Assembly: GCA_002413455.1 (NCBI GenBank)
Contig: DHXA01000157.1
Location: 1 to 18,117, forward strand
Source of the DNA: Rhodanobacter sp. UBA5168
GTDB taxonomy: Bacteria; Pseudomonadota; Gammaproteobacteria; Xanthomonadales; Rhodanobacteraceae
Reading direction: 5' to 3'
DNA: 18,117 nt
Positions 1 through 7,902 of this stretch are shown one piece after another; the stretch's first letter is position 1; the number at the start of each line of letters is the position of its first letter. The notes beneath the pieces were generated by a model. That model ran no database searches, was not told the origin of the DNA, and saw nothing but the letters and a program-made list of their open reading frames with translations. A program made the translations under genes and the position numbers.

Positions 1-323
1 CGGTGCCCGCTGGGGGCTTCCATCACCCACCAGCGCCCGCGCACGCAGGTCACGCGGCGGGCACCGAGCTGCTCCAGACGTGCCACTTCCGCGTCCAGGT
101 CGTCGGTTTCGATGTCCAGGTGCACACGGCTTTCGTGGTCCACCTTCTGCAGCAGGATGATCGGTTCGTCTGCGGCCGTCTTCAGTTCAGCGTACTTGCC
201 GTCGCCGTCCTGGTCGGGACTGGCGATCGACTTGCCCAATGCCTGGCTCCAGAACGCGGTGGCCGCATCGAGATGGTCGCTGTGGCAGTCGATGACGATG
301 GTGCTGAGCCGGCTGTGATGCAT
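1..323 (-). CDS. VOC (glyoxalase/bleomycin-resistance-like) family protein, 3' end cut by window
   Basis: Reading the minus strand from the ATG at 323 gives about 107 residues starting MHHSRLSTIVIDCHSDHLDA, with AATAFWSQALG next, then VHLDIETDDLDAEVARLEQLGARRV and WWVMEAPSGHR at the window edge. The order (short beta strand, helix with FW..ALG, strand with an acidic D.E run, helix VARLEQLGA, then the V.D.P.GH.-type end) is typical of VOC-fold proteins such as glyoxalase-like domains. The substrate cannot be told from sequence. The start is supported by GGAGG at 334-330, six bases upstream. The C-terminus, and so any last metal ligand, lies outside the window. It is divergent from the metallopeptidase gene, with about 77 bp between the two starts. 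Confidence 0.8.
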   Translation of the reverse strand, partial: MHHSRLSTIVIDCHSDHLDAATAFWSQALGKSIASPDQDGDGKYAELKTAADEPIILLQKVDHESRVHLDIETDDLDAEVARLEQLGARRVTCVRGRWWVMEAPSGH

Positions 324-325
324 GG

Positions 326-339
326 GCCACCTCCGTGGC
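326..339 (-). promoter_or_regulatory. Shine-Dalgarno of the VOC gene in the loop of a small hairpin
   Basis: GCCAC (326-330) and GTGGC (335-339) form a perfect 5-bp inverted repeat around a 4-nt loop. In the minus-strand mRNA the loop is GGAG, part of the GGAGG ribosome-binding site. The stem is short and may be chance. Confidence 0.25.
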
Positions 340-400
340 AATCGGAACCCCTGTTCTACGCCGCTGCACGTGAACCCGGCGCAATGCGAGAATGCATTCC

Positions 401-904
401 ATGATCCCGCTCAGATATCTCCAGGCATATCCGGCTGCCTTGCAGGACAAGGTGCGCCAGCTGATCGCGCAGCAGCGGCTGGGCGAGCATCTGGCCAAGC
501 GTTATCCGGATCGGCATGCGGTGCAGAGCGACAAGGCACTGTACGTCTACACGATGGATCTGAAGCAGCAGTACCTGAAGAACGCGCCCGGCATCGACAA
601 GGTGCAGTACGACAGCAAGCTGGATGTCGTGCGAAACGCGCTGGGCCTGCATACCGCGATCTCGCGCGTGCAGGGCGGCAAGCTCAGGGCGAAGAAGGAA
701 ATCCGCGTGGCCGCCCTGTTCAAGGCCGCCGCCCCGGAATTCCTGCAGATGATCGTGGTGCACGAGCTGGCGCACCTGAAGGAATACGATCACAACAAGG
801 CGTTCTACCAGCTGTGCACGTATATGCTGCCGGACTACCACCAGCTGGAGTTCGACCTGCGCGTGTACATGACCTGGCGCGAACTGCCACCGACGAACGA
901 ATGA
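401..904 (+). CDS. YgjP-like (DUF45/M48-type) zinc metallopeptidase
   Basis: A 167-residue protein with the zinc motif HELAH at residues 121-125 and a further His at 131 (HELAHLKEYDHNKAF). This is the HExxH-x5-H arrangement of YgjP-like metallopeptidase domains (DUF45 family); the two motif histidines and His131 are the expected metal ligands and Glu122 the catalytic base. No signal peptide or membrane segment is seen, so it is probably cytosolic. The natural substrate of this family is not established. An in-frame ATG at 392 would add MHS, but 401 leaves a GAG about 10 nt upstream and gives an N-terminus (MIPLRYLQAYP) like that I recall for homologues. It is divergent from the VOC gene and followed after 38 bp by the DUF6348-like gene. 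Confidence 0.85.
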   Translation: MIPLRYLQAYPAALQDKVRQLIAQQRLGEHLAKRYPDRHAVQSDKALYVYTMDLKQQYLKNAPGIDKVQYDSKLDVVRNALGLHTAISRVQGGKLRAKKEIRVAALFKAAAPEFLQMIVVHELAHLKEYDHNKAFYQLCTYMLPDYHQLEFDLRVYMTWRELPPTNE

Positions 905-909
905 TCTTT

Positions 910-932
910 TGTGGGAGCGGCTTCCGCCGAGA
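910..932 (+). repeat. Degenerate single REP-like element
   Basis: The stretch begins TGTGGGAGCGGCTTC and resembles the head of the REP arms at 14296 and 14349 (shared TGTGGGAGCG and CTTC). The second half (CGCCGAGA) no longer pairs perfectly, and there is no inverted partner nearby, so this looks like a decayed solitary copy. It lies directly between two genes and ends about 10 bases before the next start codon. Confidence 0.5.
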
Positions 933-942
933 CCGAGCGAGG

Positions 943-1596
943 ATGGCGATGGATAGTGCGGCGCTACAGAAATACCTGCTGCGGTTGTTCGAGCGGCATG
1001 ATGTCGAGCTGGAAGCGGACGAAGACGGCTGGCTGGTCACCGATGACGATTTCCCGGCGATCCGTGCCGAGTGGCATGAGGGCAGTGGGGATGAACCCGG
1101 TCGCCTCGACATCGACGTGGTGCTGAGCGAGGACCGGCGCATCGAGGAGAGTTTCGCCGGCAGCGGCGGCGGTGACGCCGGCTGTCGCGATGCGCTGCAG
1201 GTGTTCGAGCAGAATGTTTTTCACTTGCTGCTGGCCGCATGCTGGTACGTCACCGACGATCGCAAGATGCGCATCATGTCATGGGATATCGGGGTGCGCA
1301 GCTGGGACGTGTTCATCGGGCCGTTCACCTTGCGCGGCGTGGCGAAAGACGCGGTGACCGTCCCGGCGGATGCGCTGGCGGCGATCGAGACCACGCTGAA
1401 GCGCGAGGTGCTGACGCCCGAACTGCACTGGGTGCGACTGGTTCACCGTCATGGCGGCGATGCACGCTGCGAGGCGCTGCTCGACAACGAGCCCTGGACC
1501 GCGGGCACGCTGGCCCTCGATTCGGTGGCGTGGCCATTGAGCGAGCACGACTACAGCGCGCGCTGCTTCATGTTGCTGGACGTGCGCGACTACTGA
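943..1596 (+). CDS. DUF6348-like protein of unknown function
   Basis: A 217-residue acidic soluble protein (MAMDSAALQKYLLRLF...CFMLLDVRDY) with no signal peptide or membrane helix. Visible segments are an N-terminal helix LQKYLLRLFERHDVELE, the strand WLVTDDDFPAIRAEWHEG, DIDVVLSEDRRIEESFAG, a central IMSWDIGVRSWDVFIGPFTLRG, and a C-terminal HWVRLVHRHGGDARCEALLDNEPWTAG. The combination of RIEESFAG, LHWVRL and EALLDNEPW resembles DUF6348 proteins as I remember them; no function is known. The start is ambiguous between ATG 943 and ATG 949. The AGG at 940-942 would favour 949; the longer form is given. The gene is followed at once by a strong terminator and is convergent with the 2-oxoacid dehydrogenase operon. 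Confidence 0.7.
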   Translation: MAMDSAALQKYLLRLFERHDVELEADEDGWLVTDDDFPAIRAEWHEGSGDEPGRLDIDVVLSEDRRIEESFAGSGGGDAGCRDALQVFEQNVFHLLLAACWYVTDDRKMRIMSWDIGVRSWDVFIGPFTLRGVAKDAVTVPADALAAIETTLKREVLTPELHWVRLVHRHGGDARCEALLDNEPWTAGTLALDSVAWPLSEHDYSARCFMLLDVRDY

Positions 1597-1607
1597 TCGA
1601 TGGGTGG

Positions 1608-1643
1608 AAAAAAATCAGGGCGCCTCGGGCGCCCTGATTTTTG
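1608..1643. terminator. Bidirectional rho-independent terminator
   Basis: A perfect 15-bp inverted repeat (1610-1624 with 1628-1642) with a 3-nt TCG loop. The core is CAGGGCGCC/GGCGCCCTG, flanked by an A-run on the left and a T-run on the right. It therefore works as an intrinsic terminator on both strands, exactly between the convergent stop codons at 1596 and 1660. Confidence 0.93.
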
Positions 1644-1659
1644 TGCAAACGACCGCAAC

Positions 1660-3057
1660 TCAGTTCGGCAGCGCCAGATCGTCGAGCATCGCCTTGAGGA
1701 AGCGCGCGGCTTCACCGCCGGTGGCGGCGCGGTGGTCGAAGGTCAGCGACAGCGGCATGCGGCGGTGCACTTCGATGCCACCGATCACCGCGACCACGTC
1801 GTGGCTGAGCTTGCCGGCGCCGACGATCGCGACGGTCGGCGGCACCACCACCGGCGTCGCGTAGCGGCCGGCGAACATGCCGAAGTTCGACAGGCTGATG
1901 GTGTAGCCGGACAGCTCCGAGGCCGGGATCGAGCGATCCTCGACCTGCGTGCGCAGGCGCTTGATCGCGGCGCGGATGCCGGCGCCGTCGAGTACGTCCG
2001 CGTTACGCAGCGCAGGCACGAACAGGCCGTCATCGGTGTCCACCGCGATGCCGATGTCGACATGCGGATGCAGGGTGCGGGTGAGGTTCTTGCCGTCGAA
2101 CCATGCGTTCAGGCCCGGCACCGTCTTGCACGCGAACACGATCGCGCGGATCAGGCGTGCGGTGATGTCCTGCTTGCCGATCCAGGCGTGCAGGTCGGCG
2201 TCGTCGACCAGGGTGGTCGGCACGACCTGGGCGTGGGCGTCGGCCATCACGCGGGCCATGTTGCGACGTACACCCTTCAACTGTTCCGGCTGGCCGCTGG
2301 CCTGCTGCGATGGCGGTGCGGTACGCACCGGCTTGCCAGCGAGCGAGGTGGCAGTGCGCGCCTGCTCTTGTGGAGCATGGCCAGGCTGCGGCAGTTCGGG
2401 GGCCAGATGGCGACCGGCCGAGGCGGGCACGCCACGCGCGGGAGCGGCACCGAGCGCGGCCGAACCGTTGGCGGCGGCTTCCTTGACGTCCTTCATGGTG
2501 ACCACGCCATCGGCACCGCTCGGGCGCACGCGACTCAGATCGACCTTGAGCTTCTTCGCCAGTGCACGCACGGCGGGCACGGCCTTGACGCCGCCGATGT
2601 TGGCGGCCTGTTCGACGTGCACATGACTGCCGCTGACCATCGCGCCGACCACGGTGCCTTCGTCTTCGCGTGCCGCGGCAGTCTCTTCGACTTCGCCACC
2701 TTCATCCGAAGCGACCACCTTGTGGCTGTCGTCCGCGGCCGGGCTGCCGACACTTTTCTTCGGGCCATGCTGGTGGCCCGTATCCTGCGATTCGGCGCGC
2801 TGCTTGGCGTTCGCATCCGGCTCGAACTCGGCCAGCGCGGAACCGGTCTCGATGATGTCGCCGGGCGCGCCGTGCAGTTTGGTGACCTTGCCGGTATACG
2901 GCGAGGGCACGTCGACCACCGCCTTGGCGGTTTCCATCGAGCACAGCGGCGCGTCGAGCTTGATGCTGTCGCCCACCTTCACGTGCCACTCGACGATCGT
3001 CGCGTCGGGCAGGCCTTCGCCGAGGTCGGGGAGGTAGAACGTCTTGATATCAGCCAT
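1660..3057 (-). CDS. bkdB: Dihydrolipoamide acyltransferase (E2) of branched-chain 2-oxoacid dehydrogenase complex
   Basis: A 465-residue E2 core subunit. It moves the acyl group made by E1 from its swinging lipoyl arm to coenzyme A in the cytosolic complex. There is one lipoyl domain at residues 4-80, with lipoyl-lysine K45 in METAKAVVDVPSP. A long acidic and Ala/Pro linker follows, then a peripheral-subunit-binding domain near 157-195 (AVPAVRALAKKLKVDLSRV...GVVTMKDV) and the catalytic domain from about 258 (GVRRNMARVM...SGYTISLSNFGMFAGRYATPVVVPPTVAIVG). The active-site block reads DHRAATGGEAARF at 441-453. His442 is kept, but the family's HxxxDG Asp is Thr446. The start has MADIKTFYLPDLGEG and follows E1-beta by 20 bp. 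Last gene of the operon, ending at a terminator. Pyruvate or acetoin as substrate is not excluded. Confidence 0.9.
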   Translation of the reverse strand: MADIKTFYLPDLGEGLPDATIVEWHVKVGDSIKLDAPLCSMETAKAVVDVPSPYTGKVTKLHGAPGDIIETGSALAEFEPDANAKQRAESQDTGHQHGPKKSVGSPAADDSHKVVASDEGGEVEETAAAREDEGTVVGAMVSGSHVHVEQAANIGGVKAVPAVRALAKKLKVDLSRVRPSGADGVVTMKDVKEAAANGSAALGAAPARGVPASAGRHLAPELPQPGHAPQEQARTATSLAGKPVRTAPPSQQASGQPEQLKGVRRNMARVMADAHAQVVPTTLVDDADLHAWIGKQDITARLIRAIVFACKTVPGLNAWFDGKNLTRTLHPHVDIGIAVDTDDGLFVPALRNADVLDGAGIRAAIKRLRTQVEDRSIPASELSGYTISLSNFGMFAGRYATPVVVPPTVAIVGAGKLSHDVVAVIGGIEVHRRMPLSLTFDHRAATGGEAARFLKAMLDDLALPN

Positions 3058-3077
3058 GGGATCGGGTCCGTTGAAGG

Positions 3078-4058
3078 TTAGCTGGCGGCCAGGGTGCGCT
3101 TGGCGGCGTCGACGACGCGCTCCACGCTCGGCATGTATTTCATTTCCAGGCGGAACAGCGGGATGTGCGTGTCGAAACCGGTGACGCGCTCGACCGGCGC
3201 GAGCAGGTCGTACATGCACTCCTCGGCCAGGCGCGCGGCGATCTCCGCGCCGAAGCCGGCGGTCTTCGGCGCTTCATGCACGATCACGCAGCGGCCCGTT
3301 TTTTGTACGGATTCCGCAATCGTGTCGAAGTCCAGCGGGGTCAGCGTGGCCACGTCGATCACTTCGGCGCTGATGCCCTGCGCAGCGAGTTCGTCGGCAG
3401 CTTCCAGCGCTTCCTTCACCTGCGCACCCCAGGTCACCAGGGTCACGTCGGTGCCGTCGCGAAGTACAAAGCACACGTCCAGCGGCAGCGCCTCGCCGTC
3501 GTCCGGCACCTCTTCCTTGTACTGGCGGTAGATGCGCTTCGGCTCGAAGAACATCACCGGATCCGGATCGCGGATCGCGGCAAGCAAGAGACCGTAGGCG
3601 CGTGCCGGCGAGGACGGCATCACCACGCGCAGGCCGGGAATGTTGGTAAACAGGTGCTCGTTCGCCTCGGAGTGATGCTCTGGCGCGCGGATGCCGCCAC
3701 CCCACGGCGCACGGAACACCGCCGGCACGGTAAGGCGGCCGCGGGTGCGGTTGCGCATGCGTGCGGCGTGGCAGGCGATCTGCTCCATCATCGGGTAGAT
3801 GAAGCCCTCGAACTGTGCCTCGGCGACCGGCTTCATGCCCTGCACGGCAAGACCGACGGTGACGCCGGCGATGGTGGTTTCGTCCAGCGGCGTGTCGAGC
3901 ACGCGCAGTTCGCCGAATTTTTCCTGCAGGCCCTGGGTGGCGCGGAACACGCCGCCGTTGACGCCGACATCCTCGCCCAGCACCATGACGCTGTCGTCAT
4001 GGGCCATTTCATAGGCGAGCGCCTGGGTGACGGCTTCGATGAGAGTGATTTGTGCCAT
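3078..4058 (-). CDS. bkdA2: 2-oxoacid dehydrogenase E1 component, beta subunit (branched-chain type)
   Basis: A 326-residue transketolase-like subunit that pairs with the E1-alpha chain in an alpha2-beta2 thiamine-diphosphate enzyme, decarboxylating the 2-oxoacid and reductively acylating E2. The N-terminus MAQITLIEAVTQALAYEM and VMVLGEDVGVNGGVFRATQGL match the thiamine-binding domain, including the conserved E of GED. TPLDETTIAGVTVGLA, EAQFEGFIYPMMEQI and GGGIRAPEHHSEANEHLFTNIPGLRVVMPSSP are family blocks, the last with the active-site histidine pair. The C-terminal half has the transketolase-C fold (DGTDVTLVTWGAQVKEAL...VIDVATLTPLD). Full length for the family. The ATG lies 3 bp after the E1-alpha stop and the E2 gene follows after 20 bp, so all three are co-transcribed. 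The choice of branched-chain over pyruvate rests mainly on E1-alpha. Confidence 0.92.
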   Translation of the reverse strand: MAQITLIEAVTQALAYEMAHDDSVMVLGEDVGVNGGVFRATQGLQEKFGELRVLDTPLDETTIAGVTVGLAVQGMKPVAEAQFEGFIYPMMEQIACHAARMRNRTRGRLTVPAVFRAPWGGGIRAPEHHSEANEHLFTNIPGLRVVMPSSPARAYGLLLAAIRDPDPVMFFEPKRIYRQYKEEVPDDGEALPLDVCFVLRDGTDVTLVTWGAQVKEALEAADELAAQGISAEVIDVATLTPLDFDTIAESVQKTGRCVIVHEAPKTAGFGAEIAARLAEECMYDLLAPVERVTGFDTHIPLFRLEMKYMPSVERVVDAAKRTLAAS

Positions 4059-4061
4059 GGC

Positions 4062-5147
4062 TCAGTGACCCTTCGATTCGAGCGAAAGAACGTAATCGCG
4101 CTGCTTGGCGAGATCGGCGGGGACTTCGGCGAAGATGTAGTCGAACATCGCCGAGACCGGCTGGGTCTTGGTCTCGAGGTAGGCATTGACCTCGTTGTCC
4201 ATCCACTCGTCGCATTCGGCCTTCCAGGCTTCTTCCTTCGCGTCGTCCCACACTTTCTTGCCCACCAGCCAGTTGCGCAGGCGCTTCATCGGCTCCTTTT
4301 CCCAGCCGTCCTTCACTTCCTGTTCGCCGCGGTAGCGGCGCGCATCGTCAGCGGTGGTGTGGTCGCCAAGGCGGTAGGTGACCAGCTCCAGCACGCTGCC
4401 GCCCTTGCCGCTGCGTGCGCGCTCGAGCGCGTCCTCCATCGCCTTGCGCACCGCGATGATGTCGTTGCCGTCCACCTGGATCGAGAACAGGCCGGCGGCG
4501 ATGCCTTTCTGCGCCAGCGTCGGCGCGCCGGACTGGATCTTGCGCGGCACCGAGATCGCCCACTGGTTGTTGACGATTACCGCGACCAGCGGCAGGTTCT
4601 GCGCGCCGGCGATGTTGATCGCGCCGTAGAAGTCACCCTTGGATGAGCCACCGTCGCCGATCGTGCACACCGCCACGCGCTTCTCGCCTCGGATCTTGAA
4701 TGCCAATGCGGAGCCCGCGGCATGCAGGCACTGCGTGGCGATCGGCACCGACCAGGCGAAATCGTGCCGTGCCGGTTCCTTCTGGTAGTCATTGCCACGC
4801 TCGTCGCCGCCCCAGTACATGTAGACCTCGCGCGGCTGCACGCCGCGGTACAGCTGCGCGCCGTACTCGCGATAGCTTGGTGCGTAGACGTCCTCCGGCT
4901 TCATCGCGCTGCCGATGCCGACGTGCGCGGCCTCGTGGCCGAGGCAGCTGGCGTAGGTGCCGAGCTTGCCGGTGCGCTGCAGGGCGATCGACTTGGCGTC
5001 GAACACGCGCGTGGACAGCATCAGCTTGTACAGCTCGACCATGTGGCCGAGGTCCTTCGCGAACTCGGGCAGATCGTCACGGACCTGCTTGCCCTCGGCA
5101 TCGAGGTATTGCAGGTATTCGATTTCAAACTTGGCGGCGATGGTCAC
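4062..5147 (-). CDS. bkdA1: 2-oxoacid dehydrogenase E1 component, alpha subunit (branched-chain type)
   Basis: A 361-residue subunit starting from a GTG (TIAAKFEIEYLQYL follows the initiator). The GTG is chosen because GGAG lies six bases upstream and because nothing further upstream resembles protein. The thiamine-diphosphate/Mg motif is GDGGSSKGDF at 164-173 with the closing NN at 193-194 (VIVNNQWAIS). Other landmarks are QRTGKLGTYASCLGHEAAHVGIG and YAPSYREYGAQLYRG. The loop YRLGDHTTADDARRYR resembles the H-S/T-x-S/A-D-D loop of branched-chain enzymes rather than the GHSMSD loop of pyruvate dehydrogenase, hence the call; the true substrate is an inference. First gene of a minus-strand operon with E1-beta and E2. 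No E3 (lipoamide dehydrogenase) gene is present in the window. Confidence 0.9.
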   Translation of the reverse strand: MTIAAKFEIEYLQYLDAEGKQVRDDLPEFAKDLGHMVELYKLMLSTRVFDAKSIALQRTGKLGTYASCLGHEAAHVGIGSAMKPEDVYAPSYREYGAQLYRGVQPREVYMYWGGDERGNDYQKEPARHDFAWSVPIATQCLHAAGSALAFKIRGEKRVAVCTIGDGGSSKGDFYGAINIAGAQNLPLVAVIVNNQWAISVPRKIQSGAPTLAQKGIAAGLFSIQVDGNDIIAVRKAMEDALERARSGKGGSVLELVTYRLGDHTTADDARRYRGEQEVKDGWEKEPMKRLRNWLVGKKVWDDAKEEAWKAECDEWMDNEVNAYLETKTQPVSAMFDYIFAEVPADLAKQRDYVLSLESKGH

Positions 5148-5354
5148 GACTCGCTCCGGGGGTGAGGATAGATAGGGGAAGCACGGGACTCGGCATTTTA
5201 CCGGGGGTTGGTGATCGCCGTATGTCCGAACAAGACCGCGCTTGATAACAGGCCGGCATGTTGCACTGCAAGGTACGCTGCAGCATTCGTGGGCGTACGG
5301 CACGACTCGCAGCAACCGCTAAAATGACCAATCTTTGCAGGACGATGAAGCCGC
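5148..5354. promoter_or_regulatory. Divergent promoter region between the bkd operon and kynA
   Basis: 207 bp without a gene. It must hold promoters for both directions. A TAAAAT hexamer faces kynA at 5320-5325, and a second TAAAAT faces the bkd operon (complement of 5196-5201). Neither has a convincing -35 at 17 bp, so exact starts are uncertain. An odd palindrome, TTGCACTGCAA at 5261-5271 (TTGCA-C-TGCAA), lies midway and could be a shared operator. Confidence 0.35.
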
Positions 5355-6203
5355 ATGAGCGACAACCAGCGTGATATCGAGGCAGGCATCCAGACCGATC
5401 TGAATGGCCAGATGACCTACGACGGCTACCTGCATCTGGACACCCTGCTGTCGGCGCAGCAGCCGCTGAGCCAGCCACCGCATCACGACGAGATGCTGTT
5501 CATCGTGCAGCACCACGTGTCCGAGTTGTGGATGAAGCTGTTGATCCATGAGCTGAAGGCGGCGGTGGCGCATCTGCAGGTGGACGATATCGACGCCTGC
5601 TTGAAGATCCTGGCGCGGGTGAAGCAGGTGCAGCGCCAGCTGTTCGAGCAGTGGGCGGTGCTGGAGACGCTGACGCCATCGGAATATCTTGAGTTCCGCG
5701 GTGTGTTGGGACCGTCGTCCGGCTTCCAGTCGCTGCAATACCGGCAGATCGAGTTCCTGCTCGGCAACAAGAACGCCGGCATGCTGAAGGTGTTCGCGCA
5801 CGATCCAGCGGCGCAGGCCGAGCTGCGTGCGACGCTGGAGGCGCCCAGCCTGTACGACGAATTCCTGCGGTACCTCGCGCGACGCGGGCATGCGGTGCCG
5901 GCCGAACTGCTGCAGCGCGACTGGACCCAGGCCTATCAGCGCAACGAAGCATTGCTGCCGGTGCTCAAGCGCATCTATGAGGGTCGTGCGGATTTCTGGC
6001 CGGAATACCACATGTGCGAGCAGCTGGTGGACGTAGAGGGGAGTTTCCAGCTGTGGCGTTTCCGCCACATGAAAACGGTAGAGCGGATCATCGGTCACCG
6101 CCGCGGCACCGGTGGTTCGTCCGGCGTGAGCTTCCTGAAGAAGGCGCTCGACCTGGAATTTTTCCCCGAATTGCTGGACGTGCGCACCGTGCTGGGCAGC
6201 TGA
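5355..6203 (+). CDS. kynA: Tryptophan 2,3-dioxygenase
   Basis: A 282-residue haem enzyme that opens the indole ring of L-tryptophan with O2 to give N-formylkynurenine, the first step of the kynurenine pathway. Cytosolic homotetramer in the family. [14 protein letters not shown] places F49 and H53; Y111 and R115 lie in [16 protein letters not shown]; the proximal haem ligand is H238 in [23 protein letters not shown] at 251-261 binds the substrate amino group. These are the X. campestris enzyme positions shifted by two (F51, H55, Y113, R117, H240). The start [11 protein letters not shown] is preceded by GAAG four bases upstream, with AGGA further away. No kynurenine formamidase or kynureninase gene is next to it. 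Divergent from the bkd operon and 113 bp upstream of the first peptide transporter, which has its own promoter-like block. Confidence 0.96.
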   Translation: MSDNQRDIEAGIQTDLNGQMTYDGYLHLDTLLSAQQPLSQPPHHDEMLFIVQHHVSELWMKLLIHELKAAVAHLQVDDIDACLKILARVKQVQRQLFEQWAVLETLTPSEYLEFRGVLGPSSGFQSLQYRQIEFLLGNKNAGMLKVFAHDPAAQAELRATLEAPSLYDEFLRYLARRGHAVPAELLQRDWTQAYQRNEALLPVLKRIYEGRADFWPEYHMCEQLVDVEGSFQLWRFRHMKTVERIIGHRRGTGGSSGVSFLKKALDLEFFPELLDVRTVLGS

Positions 6204-6206
6204 CTT

Positions 6207-6254
6207 GTGCTGCGGCGCATTTGACGCCGCGCGCGAGCAGCGGTTACACCTTCC
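6207..6254 (+). promoter_or_regulatory. Promoter-like block of POT transporter 1 (shared with transporter 2)
   Basis: 39 of 48 bases match the block at 7903-7950 without gaps. The identical cores are GCGCATTTGACGC and CAGCGGTTACA. A possible sigma-70 layout is TTGACG at 6221-6226, a 17-bp spacer, and a weak TTACAC -10 at 6244-6249. GCGGCG-N7-CGCCGC around the -35 forms an inverted repeat that could be an operator. The start codon lies 68 bases beyond the -10. Confidence 0.5.
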
Positions 6255-6316
6255 GACATGAATCATGATGCCGGGTCGCGCAGGTCGCGCCGCCCCGGGG
6301 CCACGCAGGGGAACCC

Positions 6317-7816
6317 ATGAACCAGGCTGTCGAGACAAGCGCCGCACCGAACTATCCGCAACTGCTCGGCCATCCACGCCCTTTGTGGATGCTGTTCATG
6401 ACCGAATTCTGGGAGCGCTTCGCGTTCTACAGCGTGAGCTGGGCGCTGGCGCTGTACATCGTGGCGCATTTCTACAACGGCGATGCCTCCGGCCAGGCCT
6501 GGGCCAGCAGCATCTTCGGTGCCTATACCGCGCTTATCTACGCCTCCAGCATCTTTGGCGGCTATGTGGCGGACAAGATCATTGGCTACCAGCGCTCGAT
6601 CCTGCTCGGCGCGCTGGTGATGGCGATGGGCTTGTTCGTGGTGATGCTGCCGAGCCGCGAGGTTTTCCTGGTCGGCCTGGCGATGGTGATCGTCGGCAAC
6701 GGGCTGTTCAAGCCGAACATCTCCACCATGGTCGGGCAGCTGTACGGACGCGATGACCCGCGTCGCGACCGCGGCTTCACCCTGTTCTACATGGGCATCA
6801 ACGGTGGTGCGCTGCTGGCGCCGCTGCTGACCGGCTGGATGGCCGGCTATTTCACCGACACGCCGATGCAGCAGAACTACCGGATCGTGTTCGGCGCCGC
6901 CGGTGTCGGCATGCTGCTCAGCCTGCTGTGGTTCTGGTTCGGACGCCGCGGCCTGCAGGGTGTGGGTCGTCCCGCGCCAGAGGCTGCCGGCCGGATGCGC
7001 GTGGTGTGGGTGTTGCTGGGCATGATCGTCGCGGTACCGTTGGTGTATCTGTTGCTGGCGTTCGTCACCACCGGGTTGTCATGGATGCTGGGCGTGCTGT
7101 TCGCCGGCGTGGCGGTGATGCTGCTGGTCGAGGCGGTCAGGCACGGTCGGGTGCAGGTGGATCGCGTGGTGGCGATGCTGATCATCTTCGCCTTCAACAT
7201 CCTGTTCTGGATGTTCTATTTCCAGCTCGGTACCTCGTTCAATTTCCTGGCGGAGAACCTGGTCGACCGGCAGATGTTCGGCGGCTGGACGTTCCCGGTC
7301 GGCTGGTTCCAGTCGGTGAGTCCGCTGGCGATCATCGTGCTGGCACCGATCGTCACCGTGGTCTGGAGTTTTCTGGCTACGCGCCGGAGCGAGCCGTCGA
7401 TCCCGCGCAAGTTCGGCCTGGGCCTGGTCTTCAACGGGCTGGGTTTCGCGGTGCTGATGTATGCCTTGTCGCGTCTGCTCGGCGCGTCTGGGCTGATTCC
7501 GTTCTGGCCGCTGGTGCTGTGTTACGTGCTGCAGACGGTGGGCGAGCTGTGCCTGTCGCCGATCGGGCTGTCGATGGTGACCAAGCTGGCGCCGCCGCGG
7601 CTGGTCGGCCTGGCGATGGGTGGCTGGTTCCTGTCACTGGCGGTGGGCGGCAACCTGTCGGGGCTGCTGGCCGGGCATATCAGCGGCGACAGCGGCATGA
7701 CCGCCACTTCGGCGTTGAGCGGCTTCACTTTCAGCTTCTGGCTGCTGGCCGGCTCCGGTGTGCTGTTGCTGCTGATCTCGCCGTTGATCAACAAGCTGAT
7801 GCACGGCGTGCGCTGA
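6317..7816 (+). CDS. POT/PTR2-family proton-coupled peptide transporter, paralogue 1
   Basis: A 499-residue inner-membrane carrier with about 12-14 hydrophobic helices, predicted to import di- and tripeptides with protons. The POT motif ExxER is E30-F-W-E33-R34. PTR2 signatures are present: GGYVADKIIGYQRSI (81-95), GNGLFKPNISTMVGQLY (128-143), FTLFYMGINGGALLAPLL (154-171) and, in the second half, QTVGELCLSPIGLSMVTKLAP. Two positions differ from its neighbour and from many POTs: the segment after ERFAFY is SVS (39-41) rather than GMR, and helix 7 reads WMFYFQLGTS with Phe302 where the neighbour has Glu305. DtpA-type carriers also lack an acidic residue here, so substrate range or proton coupling may differ. 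AGGGG at 6307-6311 is the ribosome-binding site. Ends at its own terminator. Confidence 0.93.
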   Translation: MNQAVETSAAPNYPQLLGHPRPLWMLFMTEFWERFAFYSVSWALALYIVAHFYNGDASGQAWASSIFGAYTALIYASSIFGGYVADKIIGYQRSILLGALVMAMGLFVVMLPSREVFLVGLAMVIVGNGLFKPNISTMVGQLYGRDDPRRDRGFTLFYMGINGGALLAPLLTGWMAGYFTDTPMQQNYRIVFGAAGVGMLLSLLWFWFGRRGLQGVGRPAPEAAGRMRVVWVLLGMIVAVPLVYLLLAFVTTGLSWMLGVLFAGVAVMLLVEAVRHGRVQVDRVVAMLIIFAFNILFWMFYFQLGTSFNFLAENLVDRQMFGGWTFPVGWFQSVSPLAIIVLAPIVTVVWSFLATRRSEPSIPRKFGLGLVFNGLGFAVLMYALSRLLGASGLIPFWPLVLCYVLQTVGELCLSPIGLSMVTKLAPPRLVGLAMGGWFLSLAVGGNLSGLLAGHISGDSGMTATSALSGFTFSFWLLAGSGVLLLLISPLINKLMHGVR

Positions 7817-7833
7817 TCGGGCGTGGCATCGGC

Positions 7834-7867
7834 ATGAAAAGGGCGGCCCGCGGGTCGCTCTTTTCAT
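7834..7867 (+). terminator. Rho-independent terminator after POT transporter 1
   Basis: ATGAAAAGGGCG pairs with CGCTCTTTTCAT (one G-T pair) around an inner CCGCGG. The right arm ends in a T-rich tract. It lies 18 bp after the stop at 7816 and separates the two transporter genes into individual transcription units. Confidence 0.75.
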
Positions 7868-7902
7868 GAGTGCCGCAGATGTCGTTGCGGGATCGACGCG
7901 TC

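Noticed and set aside
1600..4646. Long plus-strand open frames opposite the 2-oxoacid dehydrogenase operon
   Set aside because: The minus strand carries complete E1/E2 proteins; the plus frames translate to His/Arg/Asp-rich shadow sequence.
5148..5315. A 56-residue N-terminal extension of E1-alpha
   Set aside because: The extra residues are Cys/Pro/Arg-rich and unlike any E1-alpha; the GTG at 5147 has a good ribosome-binding site.
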